Origin: Lachnospiraceae bacterium
Lineage (GTDB): Bacteria; Bacillota; Clostridia; Lachnospirales; Lachnospiraceae
Direction of reading: 5' to 3'
Assembly: GCA_003507655.1 (NCBI GenBank)
Contig: DNUZ01000031.1
Location: forward strand, 18,411-82,410
Length of the DNA stretch: 64,000 bases
In this document: piece after piece, positions 26,778 to 35,905 of the stretch
Position numbering within the stretch: position 1 is the first letter of the stretch
Layout of the letters: each line of letters begins with the position of its first letter
Position numbers and translations under genes: made by a program
Notes under the pieces: model-generated
The model's input: the letters and a program-made list of their open reading frames with translations, nothing else
What the model was told of the DNA's origin: nothing
The model's database searches: none

Positions 26778-27845
26778 ATGAAGAAAATTGTACTGACAGG
26801 AGGAGGAACAGCGGGACATGTAACACCAAATATCGCACTTCTTCCGGGTTTGCAAAAATTAGGTTATCAGATAGATTACATTGGTTCTTATGAAGGGATC
26901 GAGAAGAGATTGATCGAATCCTATCATATTCCATATCATGGAATATCTTCCGGTAAACTCAGAAGATATTTTGATGTAAAGAACTTTACAGATCCGTTTA
27001 AAGTTCTAAAGGGTTATCATCAGGCAGTCAGACTGTTGGGAAAATTGAAACCGGATATCGTCTTTTCTAAAGGCGGATTTGTCTCTGTTCCGGTAGTATT
27101 AGCGGCAAAACACCGCAGAATACCGGTAATTATCCATGAATCAGACATTACACCGGGACTTGCGAACAAACTGGCGATACCATCGGCAACAAAAGTGTGC
27201 TGTAATTTCCCGGAGACACTGCAATATCTGCCAAAAGGAAAGGCAATTTTAACAGGTTCTCCGATCCGCAGCGAATTGTTACAGGGCAGTAAGGAAAAGG
27301 CACTGGAATTCTGTGGATTTGAAAAAGGAAAACCGGTCATGCTGGTGATTGGCGGCAGCATCGGTTCCGTATTTATCAATCAGGTGGTACGCGAAGCACT
27401 GCCACAGTTATTAAAGGAATATCAGGTGATCCATCTGTGTGGAAAAGGCAATTTGGACAGCAGCTTGGCACAGACAAAGGGTTATGCACAGTATGAATAT
27501 ATCAAAGATGAGTTAAAAGATTTATTTGCACTTGCAGATATCGTAGTATCGAGAGCAGGAGCGAATGCGATCTGCGAACTTTTGGCATTACATAAGCCAA
27601 ATATCCTGATCCCGCTGTCAGCAGCAGCAAGCCGCGGAGACCAGATCTTAAATGCCCGCTCCTTTGAAAAACAGGGTTTCAGCTATGTAATAGAGGAAGA
27701 GACACTGACAGTGGATATTCTGCTTGAGGCAATTCATAAAGTCTATGCTGACAGGGAAGATTACAGACAGGCAATGGAAAAGAGCAATCAGATGGACTCT
27801 GTTCAGACGATTTTACAGCTCATCGAAAGTGAAGCCGGTAAATAA
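26778..27845 (+). CDS. murG: UDP-GlcNAc:lipid I N-acetylglucosamine transferase
   Basis: MurG adds GlcNAc to lipid I at the inner face of the membrane, giving lipid II for peptidoglycan. The 355-residue GT-B protein has the glycine-rich GGGTAGHVTPN near the start, the membrane-facing FSKGGFVSVPVVLAA motif, and the C-terminal donor site with GGSIGS and SRAGANAICELLAL. It begins 38 bases after the FHA gene with its own AGAGG site. It stands away from the usual dcw cluster. Confidence 0.96.
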   Translation: MKKIVLTGGGTAGHVTPNIALLPGLQKLGYQIDYIGSYEGIEKRLIESYHIPYHGISSGKLRRYFDVKNFTDPFKVLKGYHQAVRLLGKLKPDIVFSKGGFVSVPVVLAAKHRRIPVIIHESDITPGLANKLAIPSATKVCCNFPETLQYLPKGKAILTGSPIRSELLQGSKEKALEFCGFEKGKPVMLVIGGSIGSVFINQVVREALPQLLKEYQVIHLCGKGNLDSSLAQTKGYAQYEYIKDELKDLFALADIVVSRAGANAICELLALHKPNILIPLSAAASRGDQILNARSFEKQGFSYVIEEETLTVDILLEAIHKVYADREDYRQAMEKSNQMDSVQTILQLIESEAGK

Positions 27846-27865
27846 GCAAAAAAGTCAATAAAAAA

Positions 27866-27912
27866 TGTGAAAAGTTTCTTTTCATACAATCTGTAAAAAG
27901 AAACTTTTCACA
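27866..27912 (-). terminator. Terminator of the HIT operon, probably bidirectional
   Basis: A 17-bp perfect stem (27866-27882 with 27896-27912). On the - strand it is followed by TTTTTT, a proper terminator for the HIT gene. On the + strand it closes murG without a T-run. Confidence 0.8.
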
Positions 27913-27934
27913 TATCATCGTTCACATATCATCG
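27907..27934. repeat. Tandem duplication of a 14-bp unit
   Basis: TTCACATATCATCG occurs twice head to tail between murG and the HIT gene. It is probably a local slippage duplication of the terminator flank. Confidence 0.85.
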
Positions 27935-27954
27935 GTGTTATCCGTTCATATGGC

Positions 27955-28371
27955 TTAATCTTTGATAATCTGTTCACGAATCGCATCCATTTCTTCATCA
28001 CTGAAAGAAACAGAAGTAAACTTTAACATATTGTTATCGGCATCCTTATAACGTGGGATCAGATGCATATGGAAATGGAACATTGTCTGTCCGGCAGTTT
28101 CCCCATTATTCTGTAACAGGTTAAAGCCGTCGCAGTTCAACGCAACTGTCATCTTCGTTGCAAGTTTTTTTGCAGTTTTCATGACTTTTGCGGCAATATC
28201 TTCATCAATATCATAGATATTTGTGCAGTGCTCCTTTGGAATGATCAAAGAATGTCCTTTAGAGGTCGGATTCAGATCCATAATGGCGATCAGGTCTTTA
28301 TCTTCATAGATTTTTCTTGAAGGAATCTCGCCTGCAGCTATTTTACAAAAAATACAATCATCTTTTTTCAT
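27955..28371 (-). CDS. HIT-family nucleotide hydrolase/transferase (Hint-like)
   Basis: A 138-residue HIT protein. The histidine triad is present as HFHMHLIP near the C-terminus, and CIFCKIAAGEIP marks the N-terminus with a CxxC pair. Members hydrolyse nucleoside phosphoramidates and related adenylated compounds; the physiological substrate is usually unknown. I choose the ATG at 28371, eight bases after AAGGAG; a GTG at 28380 sits right against the ribosome site. It is the second gene of a - strand operon with the flavodoxin/SCP2 gene. Confidence 0.92.
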   Translation of the reverse strand: MKKDDCIFCKIAAGEIPSRKIYEDKDLIAIMDLNPTSKGHSLIIPKEHCTNIYDIDEDIAAKVMKTAKKLATKMTVALNCDGFNLLQNNGETAGQTMFHFHMHLIPRYKDADNNMLKFTSVSFSDEEMDAIREQIIKD

Positions 28372-28388
28372 GTTTATCACTCCTTGTA

Positions 28389-29381
28389 TTATTCAAAAAT
28401 AAAAATATGGTCTAACATACGCAGTGTTTTAAAATTACCCTTAGCAGTCATTTCTCCGGTCATAAATGCACGCTGGAAGGTCATCTGTCCGGAAATGATC
28501 CGCTCCATCACGGAAGCAGTCATTTTTGCATAAATATCAATTGCTTCCTGCTGTCCATAATAGCAGTTTAAGGAATCTCCGGAAACCTCAATGACGAGTG
28601 GTTTCTTTTGTCCCTCGATCATAAAGAGATAATTAGCGGAAAAATCATTCTGCGGTACAAAATGAGATTCAAGATCCAGAATATAGGATGGACCTTCCTC
28701 TGAGTCGGACTGATCCAGTAAATCCTTAAACATGCTGGCAAGCTCCTGGATATCTTCCTTCTGCTGTTTCACATAGGAATCATCGGAAACATACTTAGAA
28801 AGCTGTTCGCTCTCCTGTGGAGTCAGTTCTAAAGCCTGTGTACGCAGAACCGATTGTTTTACAGCCTGATTACTGGTAGGAAGTCCTTTCTGCTTCTGGG
28901 AAATCGTACGATAAAGATTTTCCGCTTTTTTCTCGATGATCAGAGAATAATCTTTGTTCATTTCAAAAGCGACCATATCTTCGACATATCCGCAGAATCC
29001 GTTGCAAGGAAGACCACCGAGCATCTCCCATGCGTTTTCTAAGGAAGTCATGCCCTCGCGTTCTCCATAAGTGGTTGACATAACGACGGGCTGCATATAG
29101 AGAGACTGAATCTTTTCCTTATCACCATAGAGCCAGCAGGCATCTAGGAACTGATACATAAATCCACCGATACCCAGCCATTCTACAGTAGTTGCAAGGA
29201 TAATACCATCCGCATCTTTCATTGTCTGTGGAAGAGTAGAGATACTATTTTTATATTCAAAAATATTGTAACGCTCCACAGTGACACGCAGCTCCGTAAA
29301 AACGTTCTGCATCTTTTTTAAAACATACAGAGTCGGGTCATCTAAAAGTCCGCGTCCTCCGTAGTAAATATTAATTTTCAT
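28389..29381 (-). CDS. Flavodoxin-like protein fused to an SCP2 sterol-carrier domain
   Basis: 330 residues. The N-terminal half has a flavodoxin/NADPH-dependent FMN reductase-like fold: IYYGGRG, then ADGIILATTVEWLGIGGFMYQFLDACW. The C-terminal 110 residues (FMIEGQKKPLVIEVSGD to the end) match the SCP2 domain, which binds hydrophobic ligands. Such fusions are known from clostridia without a settled role; a flavin-dependent reaction on a bound lipid-like ligand is one idea. It is soluble and cytoplasmic, and first in a - strand operon with the HIT gene. Confidence 0.75.
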   Translation of the reverse strand: MKINIYYGGRGLLDDPTLYVLKKMQNVFTELRVTVERYNIFEYKNSISTLPQTMKDADGIILATTVEWLGIGGFMYQFLDACWLYGDKEKIQSLYMQPVVMSTTYGEREGMTSLENAWEMLGGLPCNGFCGYVEDMVAFEMNKDYSLIIEKKAENLYRTISQKQKGLPTSNQAVKQSVLRTQALELTPQESEQLSKYVSDDSYVKQQKEDIQELASMFKDLLDQSDSEEGPSYILDLESHFVPQNDFSANYLFMIEGQKKPLVIEVSGDSLNCYYGQQEAIDIYAKMTASVMERIISGQMTFQRAFMTGEMTAKGNFKTLRMLDHIFIFE

Positions 29382-29460
29382 GAAACACCTCTTTCCGGCA
29401 TAAATATGACGGTTACTGTTCCTATCTTATCATAATAACGTTAAAATATAAATGTTTTTC

Positions 29461-29489
29461 TTGTAAAAACGCAGACAGAAACTTACAAT
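29461..29489 (+). promoter_or_regulatory. Promoter placed for leaderless transcription of the 29496 gene
   Basis: TTGTAA (29461-29466), 17 bases, TACAAT (29484-29489). The expected transcription start, about 7 bases after the -10, falls on the ATG at 29496. No ribosome binding site is present. Confidence 0.6.
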
Positions 29490-29495
29490 ATTCTT

Positions 29496-30650
29496 ATGGA
29501 AGCGAGATATTTTAGATATCAATACGAAAATACACAAGATGGAATTCTTCAGTCAGGATGTATCTGGGACAGAAGAGTAGATAAGAAAACGACATATCTC
29601 TATGCAGCAGGCGAATATGCGGGCATTCCCAGGATAGCGAGGGATCAGGAGAAAAAATGGGGGAGAAAAGCGCCGGAGACAATCTTAGACATCTTTGTTC
29701 TCGGTGCATATACCGTTCCATATATCTGCCGTCTGTTAGAAATATTGCAGGAGCAGGGTGTAAGAACCGTAGTCCTTCCTTATATACCGCCGATGATCCG
29801 GCTGAGTATGATGACATATATAGAAAAGAATGGGAAGACAGACCGGGAATTACAAAGATTTTTAGGTGCACCATATTCCTATTTAAAGGAGCAGGGAGTA
29901 GAAAATATTTATCTGCTCTATGGCAATGGTCCGATGTTACCAAGAGAACAGGATAATTTGTTAGAGGGGCATTATTTTGAAAGAGTAGACAGGCGGATAC
30001 AGGAAATGGTCACGGAAATGGAAGGAGTGTTCATTCCGGTCTATTATGCGGGATACATCGTAGAAAATCAGTGGCTGTATTATTTTGGTACTTATGGCGT
30101 GGAAATGCAGATGAATACCGGGGTGAAATTAGAATTAGACACCATCACGATGTTTACAGGGCCGCAGTATGCAAGAAACAGGGAAATGGAATGTATGTTC
30201 ACCACCAAAGTTTTTACCAGGGAACAGCATTGTAACATCCAGATAAAAGAAGAGTATGAGACCTGTGCGCTCAAATGCCTTTACAGGAATGATTATGATA
30301 TGCTAAAAAAGCATATGGATTCCAAGCACGAGATGCTCCGGGTCGGACTGCTGAACCTTGGGAATGTCAACCTGAATACCAGCCTAAAAAATGTGATCGC
30401 GAGGTATGGTTCCGTGGTAGAACAGGTGCGTGGGATCTCTGTTCCAAACAGCGGAAAAGAGGCATTTTGGAATGAAAAACTGCTCTCCGTATTTACGGGT
30501 ACGGATTTAGAATATTACATATGTGCGTGTGACAAAAACACCGGCGACAAAGTCATCCGGGATATTGCACTGTCGAGTGCATATAACCGTTTTATCAATG
30601 TAAATGAAGAGTTTGCGTACTGTTTTTCCGGATATCTGGTGGAAAAGTAG
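29496..30650 (+). CDS. Uncharacterised protein, possibly a degenerate metallo-beta-lactamase-fold protein
   Basis: 384 residues, soluble. I do not recognise a named family. The C-terminal third (VGLLNLGNVNLN..., then YGSVVEQVRGISVPNSGKEAFWNEKLL) follows the order seen in ComEC-like metallo-hydrolases: a 'LL.GD' strand, then 'HHGS..NW'. Here the metal-binding HHGS is replaced by PNSG, and an HxHxDH motif is missing from the N-terminal half. If homologous, it has lost the metal site. The ATG at 29496 lacks a ribosome binding site and coincides with the predicted transcription start. Confidence 0.6.
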   Translation: MEARYFRYQYENTQDGILQSGCIWDRRVDKKTTYLYAAGEYAGIPRIARDQEKKWGRKAPETILDIFVLGAYTVPYICRLLEILQEQGVRTVVLPYIPPMIRLSMMTYIEKNGKTDRELQRFLGAPYSYLKEQGVENIYLLYGNGPMLPREQDNLLEGHYFERVDRRIQEMVTEMEGVFIPVYYAGYIVENQWLYYFGTYGVEMQMNTGVKLELDTITMFTGPQYARNREMECMFTTKVFTREQHCNIQIKEEYETCALKCLYRNDYDMLKKHMDSKHEMLRVGLLNLGNVNLNTSLKNVIARYGSVVEQVRGISVPNSGKEAFWNEKLLSVFTGTDLEYYICACDKNTGDKVIRDIALSSAYNRFINVNEEFAYCFSGYLVEK

Positions 30651-30667
30651 GAAAAATGGCGAAACTT

Positions 30668-30702
30668 GCGATGAAAAGTGGGGCTTGTCCTCTTTTCATT
30701 GC
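30668..30702 (+). terminator. Terminator after the 29496 gene
   Basis: GCGATGAAAAG pairs with CTTTTCATTGC (one G-T pair) around a 13-base loop, followed by a T-rich stretch. Confidence 0.6.
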
Positions 30703-30721
30703 AGATTTCTTTTCTTATAAT
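30693..30721 (+). promoter_or_regulatory. Promoter of the small membrane protein gene
   Basis: TTTTCA (30693-30698), 17 bases, perfect TATAAT (30716-30721). The -35 lies inside the right arm of the terminator hairpin. Confidence 0.55.
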
Positions 30722-30753
30722 GAAGAAAGAAAAAATAAGAAAAGAGGTAAATT

Positions 30754-31056
30754 ATGCAGGAAGCGATTCTTACAAATGTGATCCATTTCGCACCGATCGG
30801 GATCTTGGCATTATTGCTGATCATGGTTCTGATCCTGGTTGCAAATTTACGACAGACAAAAAAAATCAATAAAAAACTGACAGATACGCTGCAAAAAGCA
30901 GACGATTATTTCCAATACATATTAGAGGAAGAAGAAGCAGAAGAAGAGGAGGAAATCCCGGAGATCCGACCGGTAGAAAGAAAGCACGAAAAAAGCACGA
31001 AAAAAGCCGAAGATGCAGTGCTTTTACAGGACGTTTTGACGGAATATTTCTCTTGA
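30754..31056 (+). CDS. Small single-pass membrane protein with acidic tail
   Basis: 100 residues. A hydrophobic helix at about 13-31 (FAPIGILALLLIMVLILVA) is followed by a basic coiled segment and a run of Glu (about 58-68). AGAGG lies shortly before the ATG. I know no family for it. It sits alone before pgi with its own promoter. The arrangement of helix, coil and acidic patch suggests a membrane-tethered adaptor, without further evidence. Confidence 0.65.
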   Translation: MQEAILTNVIHFAPIGILALLLIMVLILVANLRQTKKINKKLTDTLQKADDYFQYILEEEEAEEEEEIPEIRPVERKHEKSTKKAEDAVLLQDVLTEYFS

Positions 31057-31111
31057 AAATAAAGGGACTGTTTGCTAGAATTTAAGTATATTATACAAAG
31101 GAGTGTTGGCA

Positions 31112-32458
31112 ATGGGAAAAATAACATTTGATTACTCAAAAACAGCCGGTTTTATCAGCGAAGAAGAGATCGGTTATATGAGCAGACTCACGGAACAGGC
31201 AAAGGATGTATTGGTATCTAAAAACGGAGCAGGAAACGACTTCTTAGGCTGGATCGACCTTCCGGTAGACTATGACAAAGAAGAGTTTTCACGGATTGAG
31301 AAGGCGGCAGAAAAGATCAAAAAAGATTCCGACGTATTGATCGTGATCGGTATCGGCGGTTCTTACTTAGGTGCAAGAGCAGCCATTGAATTTTTAAGAC
31401 ATGGATTTTATAACAGTCTTCCGAAAGAAAAACGCGGAACACCGGAAATTTACTATGTCGGAAACAGCATCAGCTCTACATACTTACAGGGTGTCATTGA
31501 TGTCATCGGTGACAGAGATTTCTCTGTAAATGTCATTTCCAAATCGGGAACAACCACAGAGCCGGCAATTGCTTTCCGTATTTTCAAAAAAATGTTAGAG
31601 GACAAATACGGACAGGAGGAAGCAGCAAAGCGAATTTATGCAACAACCGACAAGGCAAGAGGAGCATTAAAAGACCTCGCAACCAAAGAGGGTTATGAGA
31701 GTTTTGTAGTGCCGGATGATGTCGGCGGACGTTTCTCCGTACTGACCGCAGTAGGACTTCTTCCGATCGCAGTCAGCGGTGCAGATATCAAGGCATTGAT
31801 GGATGGTGCGGCAAGCGGAAGAGAACTGGCATTAAATGAAAAATTTGAAGATAATGAAGCAATGAAATATGCGGCAATCCGCAACATTCTGCTCAGAAAA
31901 GGAAAATCCGTGGAAGTGCTTGCAAATTATGAGCCTGCATTACACTACATTGGTGAGTGGTGGAAACAGTTATACGGTGAATCCGAAGGAAAAGACCAGA
32001 AGGGAATTTTCCCGGCAGCAGTTGATTTTACAACCGATCTGCACTCCATGGGACAGTTCATCCAGGACGGTGCAAGAATTATGTTTGAGACCGTCATGAA
32101 TGTCGAAGAAGCCCGTGAGACGATCATCATTGAAAAAGAGGCAGAGGACTTAGACGGACTCAATTATCTTGCCGGAAAAACCATGGATTTTGTCAACAAG
32201 AGTGCCATGAACGGAACCATCCTCGCACATACAGACGGAAATGTGCCGAACCTGATGATCAAGATCCCGAAGATGGACGAGTTCCATTTAGGACAGTTGT
32301 TCTATTTCTTCGAGTTTGCATGCGGTGTGAGCGGCTACATCCTTGGCGTAAATCCATTCAACCAGCCGGGTGTGGAAAGCTATAAGAGAAACATGTTTGC
32401 ACTCCTTGGAAAACCGGGTTATGAGGAAGAAAGAGAAGCCTTATTAAAACGTCTGTAA
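31112..32458 (+). CDS. pgi: Glucose-6-phosphate isomerase
   Basis: This enzyme interconverts glucose-6-phosphate and fructose-6-phosphate. The 448-residue product is of the short bacterial type. It has the phosphate-binding [12 protein letters not shown] and [10 protein letters not shown] motifs and the C-terminal conserved segment [13 protein letters not shown] with the catalytic Lys. I take the ATG at 31112, eight bases after AAGGAG; a TTG at 31103 lies too close to that site. It is monocistronic, with a wall-hydrolase gene following from its own promoter. Confidence 0.96.
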   Translation: MGKITFDYSKTAGFISEEEIGYMSRLTEQAKDVLVSKNGAGNDFLGWIDLPVDYDKEEFSRIEKAAEKIKKDSDVLIVIGIGGSYLGARAAIEFLRHGFYNSLPKEKRGTPEIYYVGNSISSTYLQGVIDVIGDRDFSVNVISKSGTTTEPAIAFRIFKKMLEDKYGQEEAAKRIYATTDKARGALKDLATKEGYESFVVPDDVGGRFSVLTAVGLLPIAVSGADIKALMDGAASGRELALNEKFEDNEAMKYAAIRNILLRKGKSVEVLANYEPALHYIGEWWKQLYGESEGKDQKGIFPAAVDFTTDLHSMGQFIQDGARIMFETVMNVEEARETIIIEKEAEDLDGLNYLAGKTMDFVNKSAMNGTILAHTDGNVPNLMIKIPKMDEFHLGQLFYFFEFACGVSGYILGVNPFNQPGVESYKRNMFALLGKPGYEEEREALLKRL

Positions 32459-32468
32459 AAACCAAAAC

Positions 32469-32497
32469 TTGACAAATATAAAAAATGCTGATATAAT
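32469..32497 (+). promoter_or_regulatory. Consensus sigma-A promoter of the cell-wall hydrolase gene
   Basis: TTGACA (32469-32474), 17 bases, TATAAT (32492-32497): a perfect match to the consensus. Confidence 0.9.
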
Positions 32498-32499
32498 CC

Positions 32500-32575
32500 C
32501 GTAATATATTCGTAACATTTGTAACAAATATGAATAAAAACATACGGTATTGCGTAACATTTATGATAACAAATA
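32500..32575 (+). promoter_or_regulatory. Repeated CGTAAY hexamers in the hydrolase leader
   Basis: CGTAAT (32500), five bases, CGTAAC (32511), three bases, TGTAAC (32520), and again CGTAAC (32553). The segment CGTAACATTT...AACAAATAT occurs twice (32511-32532 and 32553-32575). The N5 spacing of the first pair equals that of WalR/YycF boxes (TGTWAH-N5-TGTWAH). The sites lie at or after the expected transcription start, so they may act as a repressor site. Confidence 0.5.
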
Positions 32576-32596
32576 TCGTGTGCTACGGAGGATTAT

Positions 32597-33742
32597 ATGA
32601 TACTGAAAAAGAAAGTGTTTGGAAGTGCAATGTTAGCAGCAGCAATTATGTCTGCAGGAACATGTACTGCAATGGCAGCTCCACAGCAGGAAAATACAGC
32701 AATCGAGGCAGAGAGTGAGAACTCCACCCAGACTGCGGCAGGACTGGCATTGAAAATAACAGAAGGTTTTCAGAACGCGGATGAACAGGCATCCATAGAA
32801 AAAAAAGAAGTTGAGGTTGTGAAGGCTTCCGAAGAGGAGCCACAGGATGAATGGCAGAACCGTCTGATGGCAAACGTGGAGGAATCTTTAAATGTCCGTA
32901 CAGAGGCAAGCGAAGAGTCAGCACTTGCCGGAAAGCTCCGCAAAGGCGATGTGGCAGAAGTTACAGAGCGTGGAGAGGAATGGAGTAAGATTACATCCGG
33001 AAATGTCAGCGGTTATGTAAAAAATGAATTTTGTGTCTTTGGAGACGATGCACATAATTATGCAAATGAGAACTGTACAACCAATGCAAAAGTCTTAGAA
33101 GGTGGTCTTCGTTTAAGAGCAGAAGCAAGCGAAGAAGCTCAGATCTGTGACGTGGCAGCACAGGATGATGTGCTTACCGTTAAAAAAGATGTAGAAGCAC
33201 CGGAAGGCTGGGTAGCAGTTTCACATGGCGATGGTGTTGCATATGTCAGCAGCCAGTATGTAGAAGTATCGTTAGCAACCGGAACCGGAATCACGGTAGA
33301 AGAAGAGCAGGCGATCATCGCAAAGCAGAAGGCAGAGGAAGAAGCCAAAAGAGCTCAGGAAGCAGCAGCGCAGGCACAGGCGGCAGTACAGAACGCACCG
33401 GCAGCCGCAAGCTATGATGAGACAACGATCTTAGCAGCAACCATTCAGCTTGAAGCAGGAAATGAACCATACGAAGGTCAGGTAGCGGTTGGAGCAGTTA
33501 TCATGAACCGTGTCAGAAGCGGCGGATATCCAAACAGCATCAGCGGCGTTGTATATCAGGCAGGACAGTTTTCCGTAAGCGGCAGGATTGCAGCAACCGC
33601 AGCATCAGGAGTAAAATCTTCCTGTATGCAGGCAGCACAGGCAGCGATCGGCGGCATGGACAATACAGGCGGAGCACTTTCCTTTGCACCGGTAAGCAGC
33701 GGAAGAGGCGGACTGGTCATCGGAAATCATTCATTTTACTAA
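32597..33742 (+). CDS. Secreted cell-wall hydrolase with two SH3 domains and a SleB-type catalytic domain
   Basis: 381 residues with a signal peptide (basic start, hydrophobic stretch, cleavage near AMA-AP at about 32-33). Two bacterial SH3 domains (about 88-138 and 150-212) are built around LNVRTEAS and LRLRAEAS and should bind wall peptides. An Ala/Gln-rich coiled linker follows. The C-terminal Hydrolase_2 domain (about 272-381) has the likely catalytic Glu in QLEAGNEPYEGQ and AVGAVIMNRV. SleB-type enzymes are lytic transglycosylases, used in spore germination or wall turnover. Promoter and terminator flank it as a single gene. Confidence 0.9.
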   Translation: MILKKKVFGSAMLAAAIMSAGTCTAMAAPQQENTAIEAESENSTQTAAGLALKITEGFQNADEQASIEKKEVEVVKASEEEPQDEWQNRLMANVEESLNVRTEASEESALAGKLRKGDVAEVTERGEEWSKITSGNVSGYVKNEFCVFGDDAHNYANENCTTNAKVLEGGLRLRAEASEEAQICDVAAQDDVLTVKKDVEAPEGWVAVSHGDGVAYVSSQYVEVSLATGTGITVEEEQAIIAKQKAEEEAKRAQEAAAQAQAAVQNAPAAASYDETTILAATIQLEAGNEPYEGQVAVGAVIMNRVRSGGYPNSISGVVYQAGQFSVSGRIAATAASGVKSSCMQAAQAAIGGMDNTGGALSFAPVSSGRGGLVIGNHSFY

Positions 33743-33751
33743 AAGTATAAT

Positions 33752-33791
33752 AAGACAATCATCTGGAGATTATATCAAAGATGATTGTCTT
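33752..33791 (+). terminator. Terminator of the wall-hydrolase gene
   Basis: AAGACAATCATCT pairs perfectly with AGATGATTGTCTT around a 14-base loop and runs into T6. Confidence 0.9.
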
Positions 33792-33796
33792 TTTTC

Positions 33797-33825
33797 TTGT
33801 AATCATAGGGAAAATATAGTAAGAT
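33797..33825 (+). promoter_or_regulatory. Promoter of the SPFH gene
   Basis: TTGTAA (33797-33802), 17 bases, TAAGAT (33820-33825), directly after the terminator. Confidence 0.5.
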
Positions 33826-33867
33826 GTAGAGGAATTGAACATATTTATATCAAGGGAGGAGTTCTAT

Positions 33868-34800
33868 ATGGGCGGATTTATGATATTTATTATTGTACTT
33901 GTAATTATATTAGTGCTTCTTGCACTTTGCGTTGTAAGAATCGTACCACAGGCGTATGCAATGGTTATTGAGCGTCTCGGTGGTTATCTGACAACATGGA
34001 ATGTAGGAATCCATTTTAAAGTCCCGATTTTAGACCGTGTGGCAAAAAAAGTACTCTTAAAAGAGCAGGTAGTTGACTTTGCACCACAGCCGGTTATTAC
34101 GAAGGACAATGTAACCATGAGGATCGATACGGTCGTATTTTTCCAGATTACAGACCCGAAGCTGTTTGTATACGGTGTAGATAACCCGATTATGGCGATT
34201 GAAAATCTGACAGCGACCACACTTCGTAACATCATCGGAGATTTAGAGTTAGATGAGACACTGACATCAAGAGAAACAATCAATACCAAGATGCGTGCGT
34301 CTTTAGATGTGGCAACAGACCCATGGGGAATCAAAGTGAACCGTGTGGAATTAAAGAATATCATCCCACCGCAGGCAATTCAGGATGCGATGGAAAAACA
34401 GATGAAGGCAGAGCGTGAACGACGTGAAGCCGTTACCAGAGCAGAGGGAGAAAAGACAGCAACAATCCTTGTAGCACAGGGAAAGAAAGAGTCAGCAATC
34501 CTCGATGCCGAGGCAGAGAAGCAGGCAGCAATCCTGCGTGCAGAGGCGAAAAAAGAAGCAACTGTGCGTGAGGCAGAAGGTCAGGCAGAGGCAATCTTAC
34601 GAATCCAGCAGGCAAATGCAGATGGTTTGAAATTTATCAAAGAAGCAGGAGCCGATGATGCCGTACTTCAGTTAAAGAGCCTCGAAGCATTTGCAAAAGC
34701 AGCAGACGGCAAGGCAACCAAGATTATTATTCCATCGGAGATACAGGGAATTGCCGGACTGGTGAAGTCTGTCACCGAAGTAGCATCTGATGCAGAGTAG
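33868..34800 (+). CDS. SPFH/band-7 membrane protein (stomatin/QmcA-like)
   Basis: 310 residues. One N-terminal membrane helix (GGFMIFIIVLVIILVLLALCVV) precedes a band-7 domain (about 25-180; VIERLGGYLTTWNVGIHFKVP, QVVDFAPQPVITKDNV). A long Ala/Glu-rich coiled coil (about 180-255; repeated EAE, AEAKKEA) follows. These proteins oligomerise into membrane scaffolds and often assist proteases. No NfeD partner gene is adjacent. I use the ATG at 33868, with GGGAGGAG eight bases upstream, instead of the in-frame TTG at 33835. Confidence 0.9.
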   Translation: MGGFMIFIIVLVIILVLLALCVVRIVPQAYAMVIERLGGYLTTWNVGIHFKVPILDRVAKKVLLKEQVVDFAPQPVITKDNVTMRIDTVVFFQITDPKLFVYGVDNPIMAIENLTATTLRNIIGDLELDETLTSRETINTKMRASLDVATDPWGIKVNRVELKNIIPPQAIQDAMEKQMKAERERREAVTRAEGEKTATILVAQGKKESAILDAEAEKQAAILRAEAKKEATVREAEGQAEAILRIQQANADGLKFIKEAGADDAVLQLKSLEAFAKAADGKATKIIIPSEIQGIAGLVKSVTEVASDAE

Positions 34801-34839
34801 AAGAGCAATCCGACAGGAGAGCGTATCATAAAGAATCTT

Positions 34840-34870
34840 ATGGGCTGTTGGGTTATATCTGACAGCCCAT
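34840..34870. terminator. Hairpin between the SPFH gene and argF
   Basis: ATGGGCTGT (34840-34848) pairs with ACAGCCCAT (34862-34870). No T-run follows, so termination is possible but weakly supported. Confidence 0.5.
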
Positions 34871-34913
34871 TTGATATTCGTGGAGTATAAGAAATACAAG
34901 AGGAGGAAATACC

Positions 34914-35903
34914 ATGAACTTAAAAGGACGTAATTTTTTAAAATTAAAGGATTTCACACCGGAAGAAATACTTTATATGATCGATCTGGCAGCAGATTTA
35001 AAGGCAAAAAAGAAACAGGGTGTTCGCCATGACAGCTTGGTCGGCAGGAACATTGCACTTATTTTTGAAAAAACCAGTACCAGAACCCGCTGCTCCTTTG
35101 AAGTAGCAGCACATGACTTAGGTATGCATGTTACATACTTAGACCCATCCGGTTCCCAGATAGGAAAAAAAGAGAGTATTGCTGATACGGCAAGAGTGCT
35201 TGGAAGAATGTTTGACGGAATCGAATATCGTGGTTTTGGACAGGACATCGTAGAAGAGCTTGCGGAATATGCAGGTGTGCCGGTCTGGAACGGACTGACA
35301 AATGAATTTCATCCGACACAGATGTTAGCAGATATGCTGACCATCCGTGAGCATTTAGGCAGATTAAAGGGTGTGAAGCTGGTTTATATGGGTGATGCAC
35401 GTTATAACATGGGAAATTCCCTGATGGTAACCTGTGCAAAGCTGGGAATGCATTTTGTAGCATGTACTTCTGAGAATTATTTCCCGGAAAAAGAACTGGT
35501 AGACTATTGCGTAGAAGTTGCAAAACAGACAGGAGGCAGCGTAACGCTGACAGAGGATGTAGCAGCAGGAACCAAAGATGCAGACGTAATCTATACCGAT
35601 GTCTGGGTATCCATGGGAGAGCCGGACGAAGTCTGGGAAGAGCGTATCCGCGAACTGATGCCATATCAGGTGAACGCAAAGGCAATGGCAAATGCAAAAG
35701 ACAGCGCAATCTTCATGCATTGTCTCCCGGCATTCCATGACTTAAAGACAAAAATCGGAAAAGAAATCCATGAAAAATTCGGTATCAGTGAGATGGAAGT
35801 AACGGATGAAGTATTTGAAAGTCCGCAGTCCGTAGTATTTGATGAAGCAGAGAACCGTATGCATACGATCAAGGCAGTCATGCTTGCGACATTAGGAGAG
35901 TAA
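34914..35903 (+). CDS. argF: Ornithine carbamoyltransferase
   Basis: This enzyme joins carbamoyl phosphate and ornithine to citrulline in arginine synthesis, or runs in reverse in the deiminase pathway. The 329-residue product has the carbamoyl-phosphate motif STRTRCSFE, the FHPTQ motif, the ornithine-binding DVWVSMGE segment, and HCLPAFHD with the catalytic Cys. GAGGAGG lies 7 bases before the ATG. No other arginine genes are nearby, so its direction in metabolism cannot be judged. The birA gene follows after two bases. Confidence 0.96.
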   Translation: MNLKGRNFLKLKDFTPEEILYMIDLAADLKAKKKQGVRHDSLVGRNIALIFEKTSTRTRCSFEVAAHDLGMHVTYLDPSGSQIGKKESIADTARVLGRMFDGIEYRGFGQDIVEELAEYAGVPVWNGLTNEFHPTQMLADMLTIREHLGRLKGVKLVYMGDARYNMGNSLMVTCAKLGMHFVACTSENYFPEKELVDYCVEVAKQTGGSVTLTEDVAAGTKDADVIYTDVWVSMGEPDEVWEERIRELMPYQVNAKAMANAKDSAIFMHCLPAFHDLKTKIGKEIHEKFGISEMEVTDEVFESPQSVVFDEAENRMHTIKAVMLATLGE

Positions 35904-35905
35904 CC

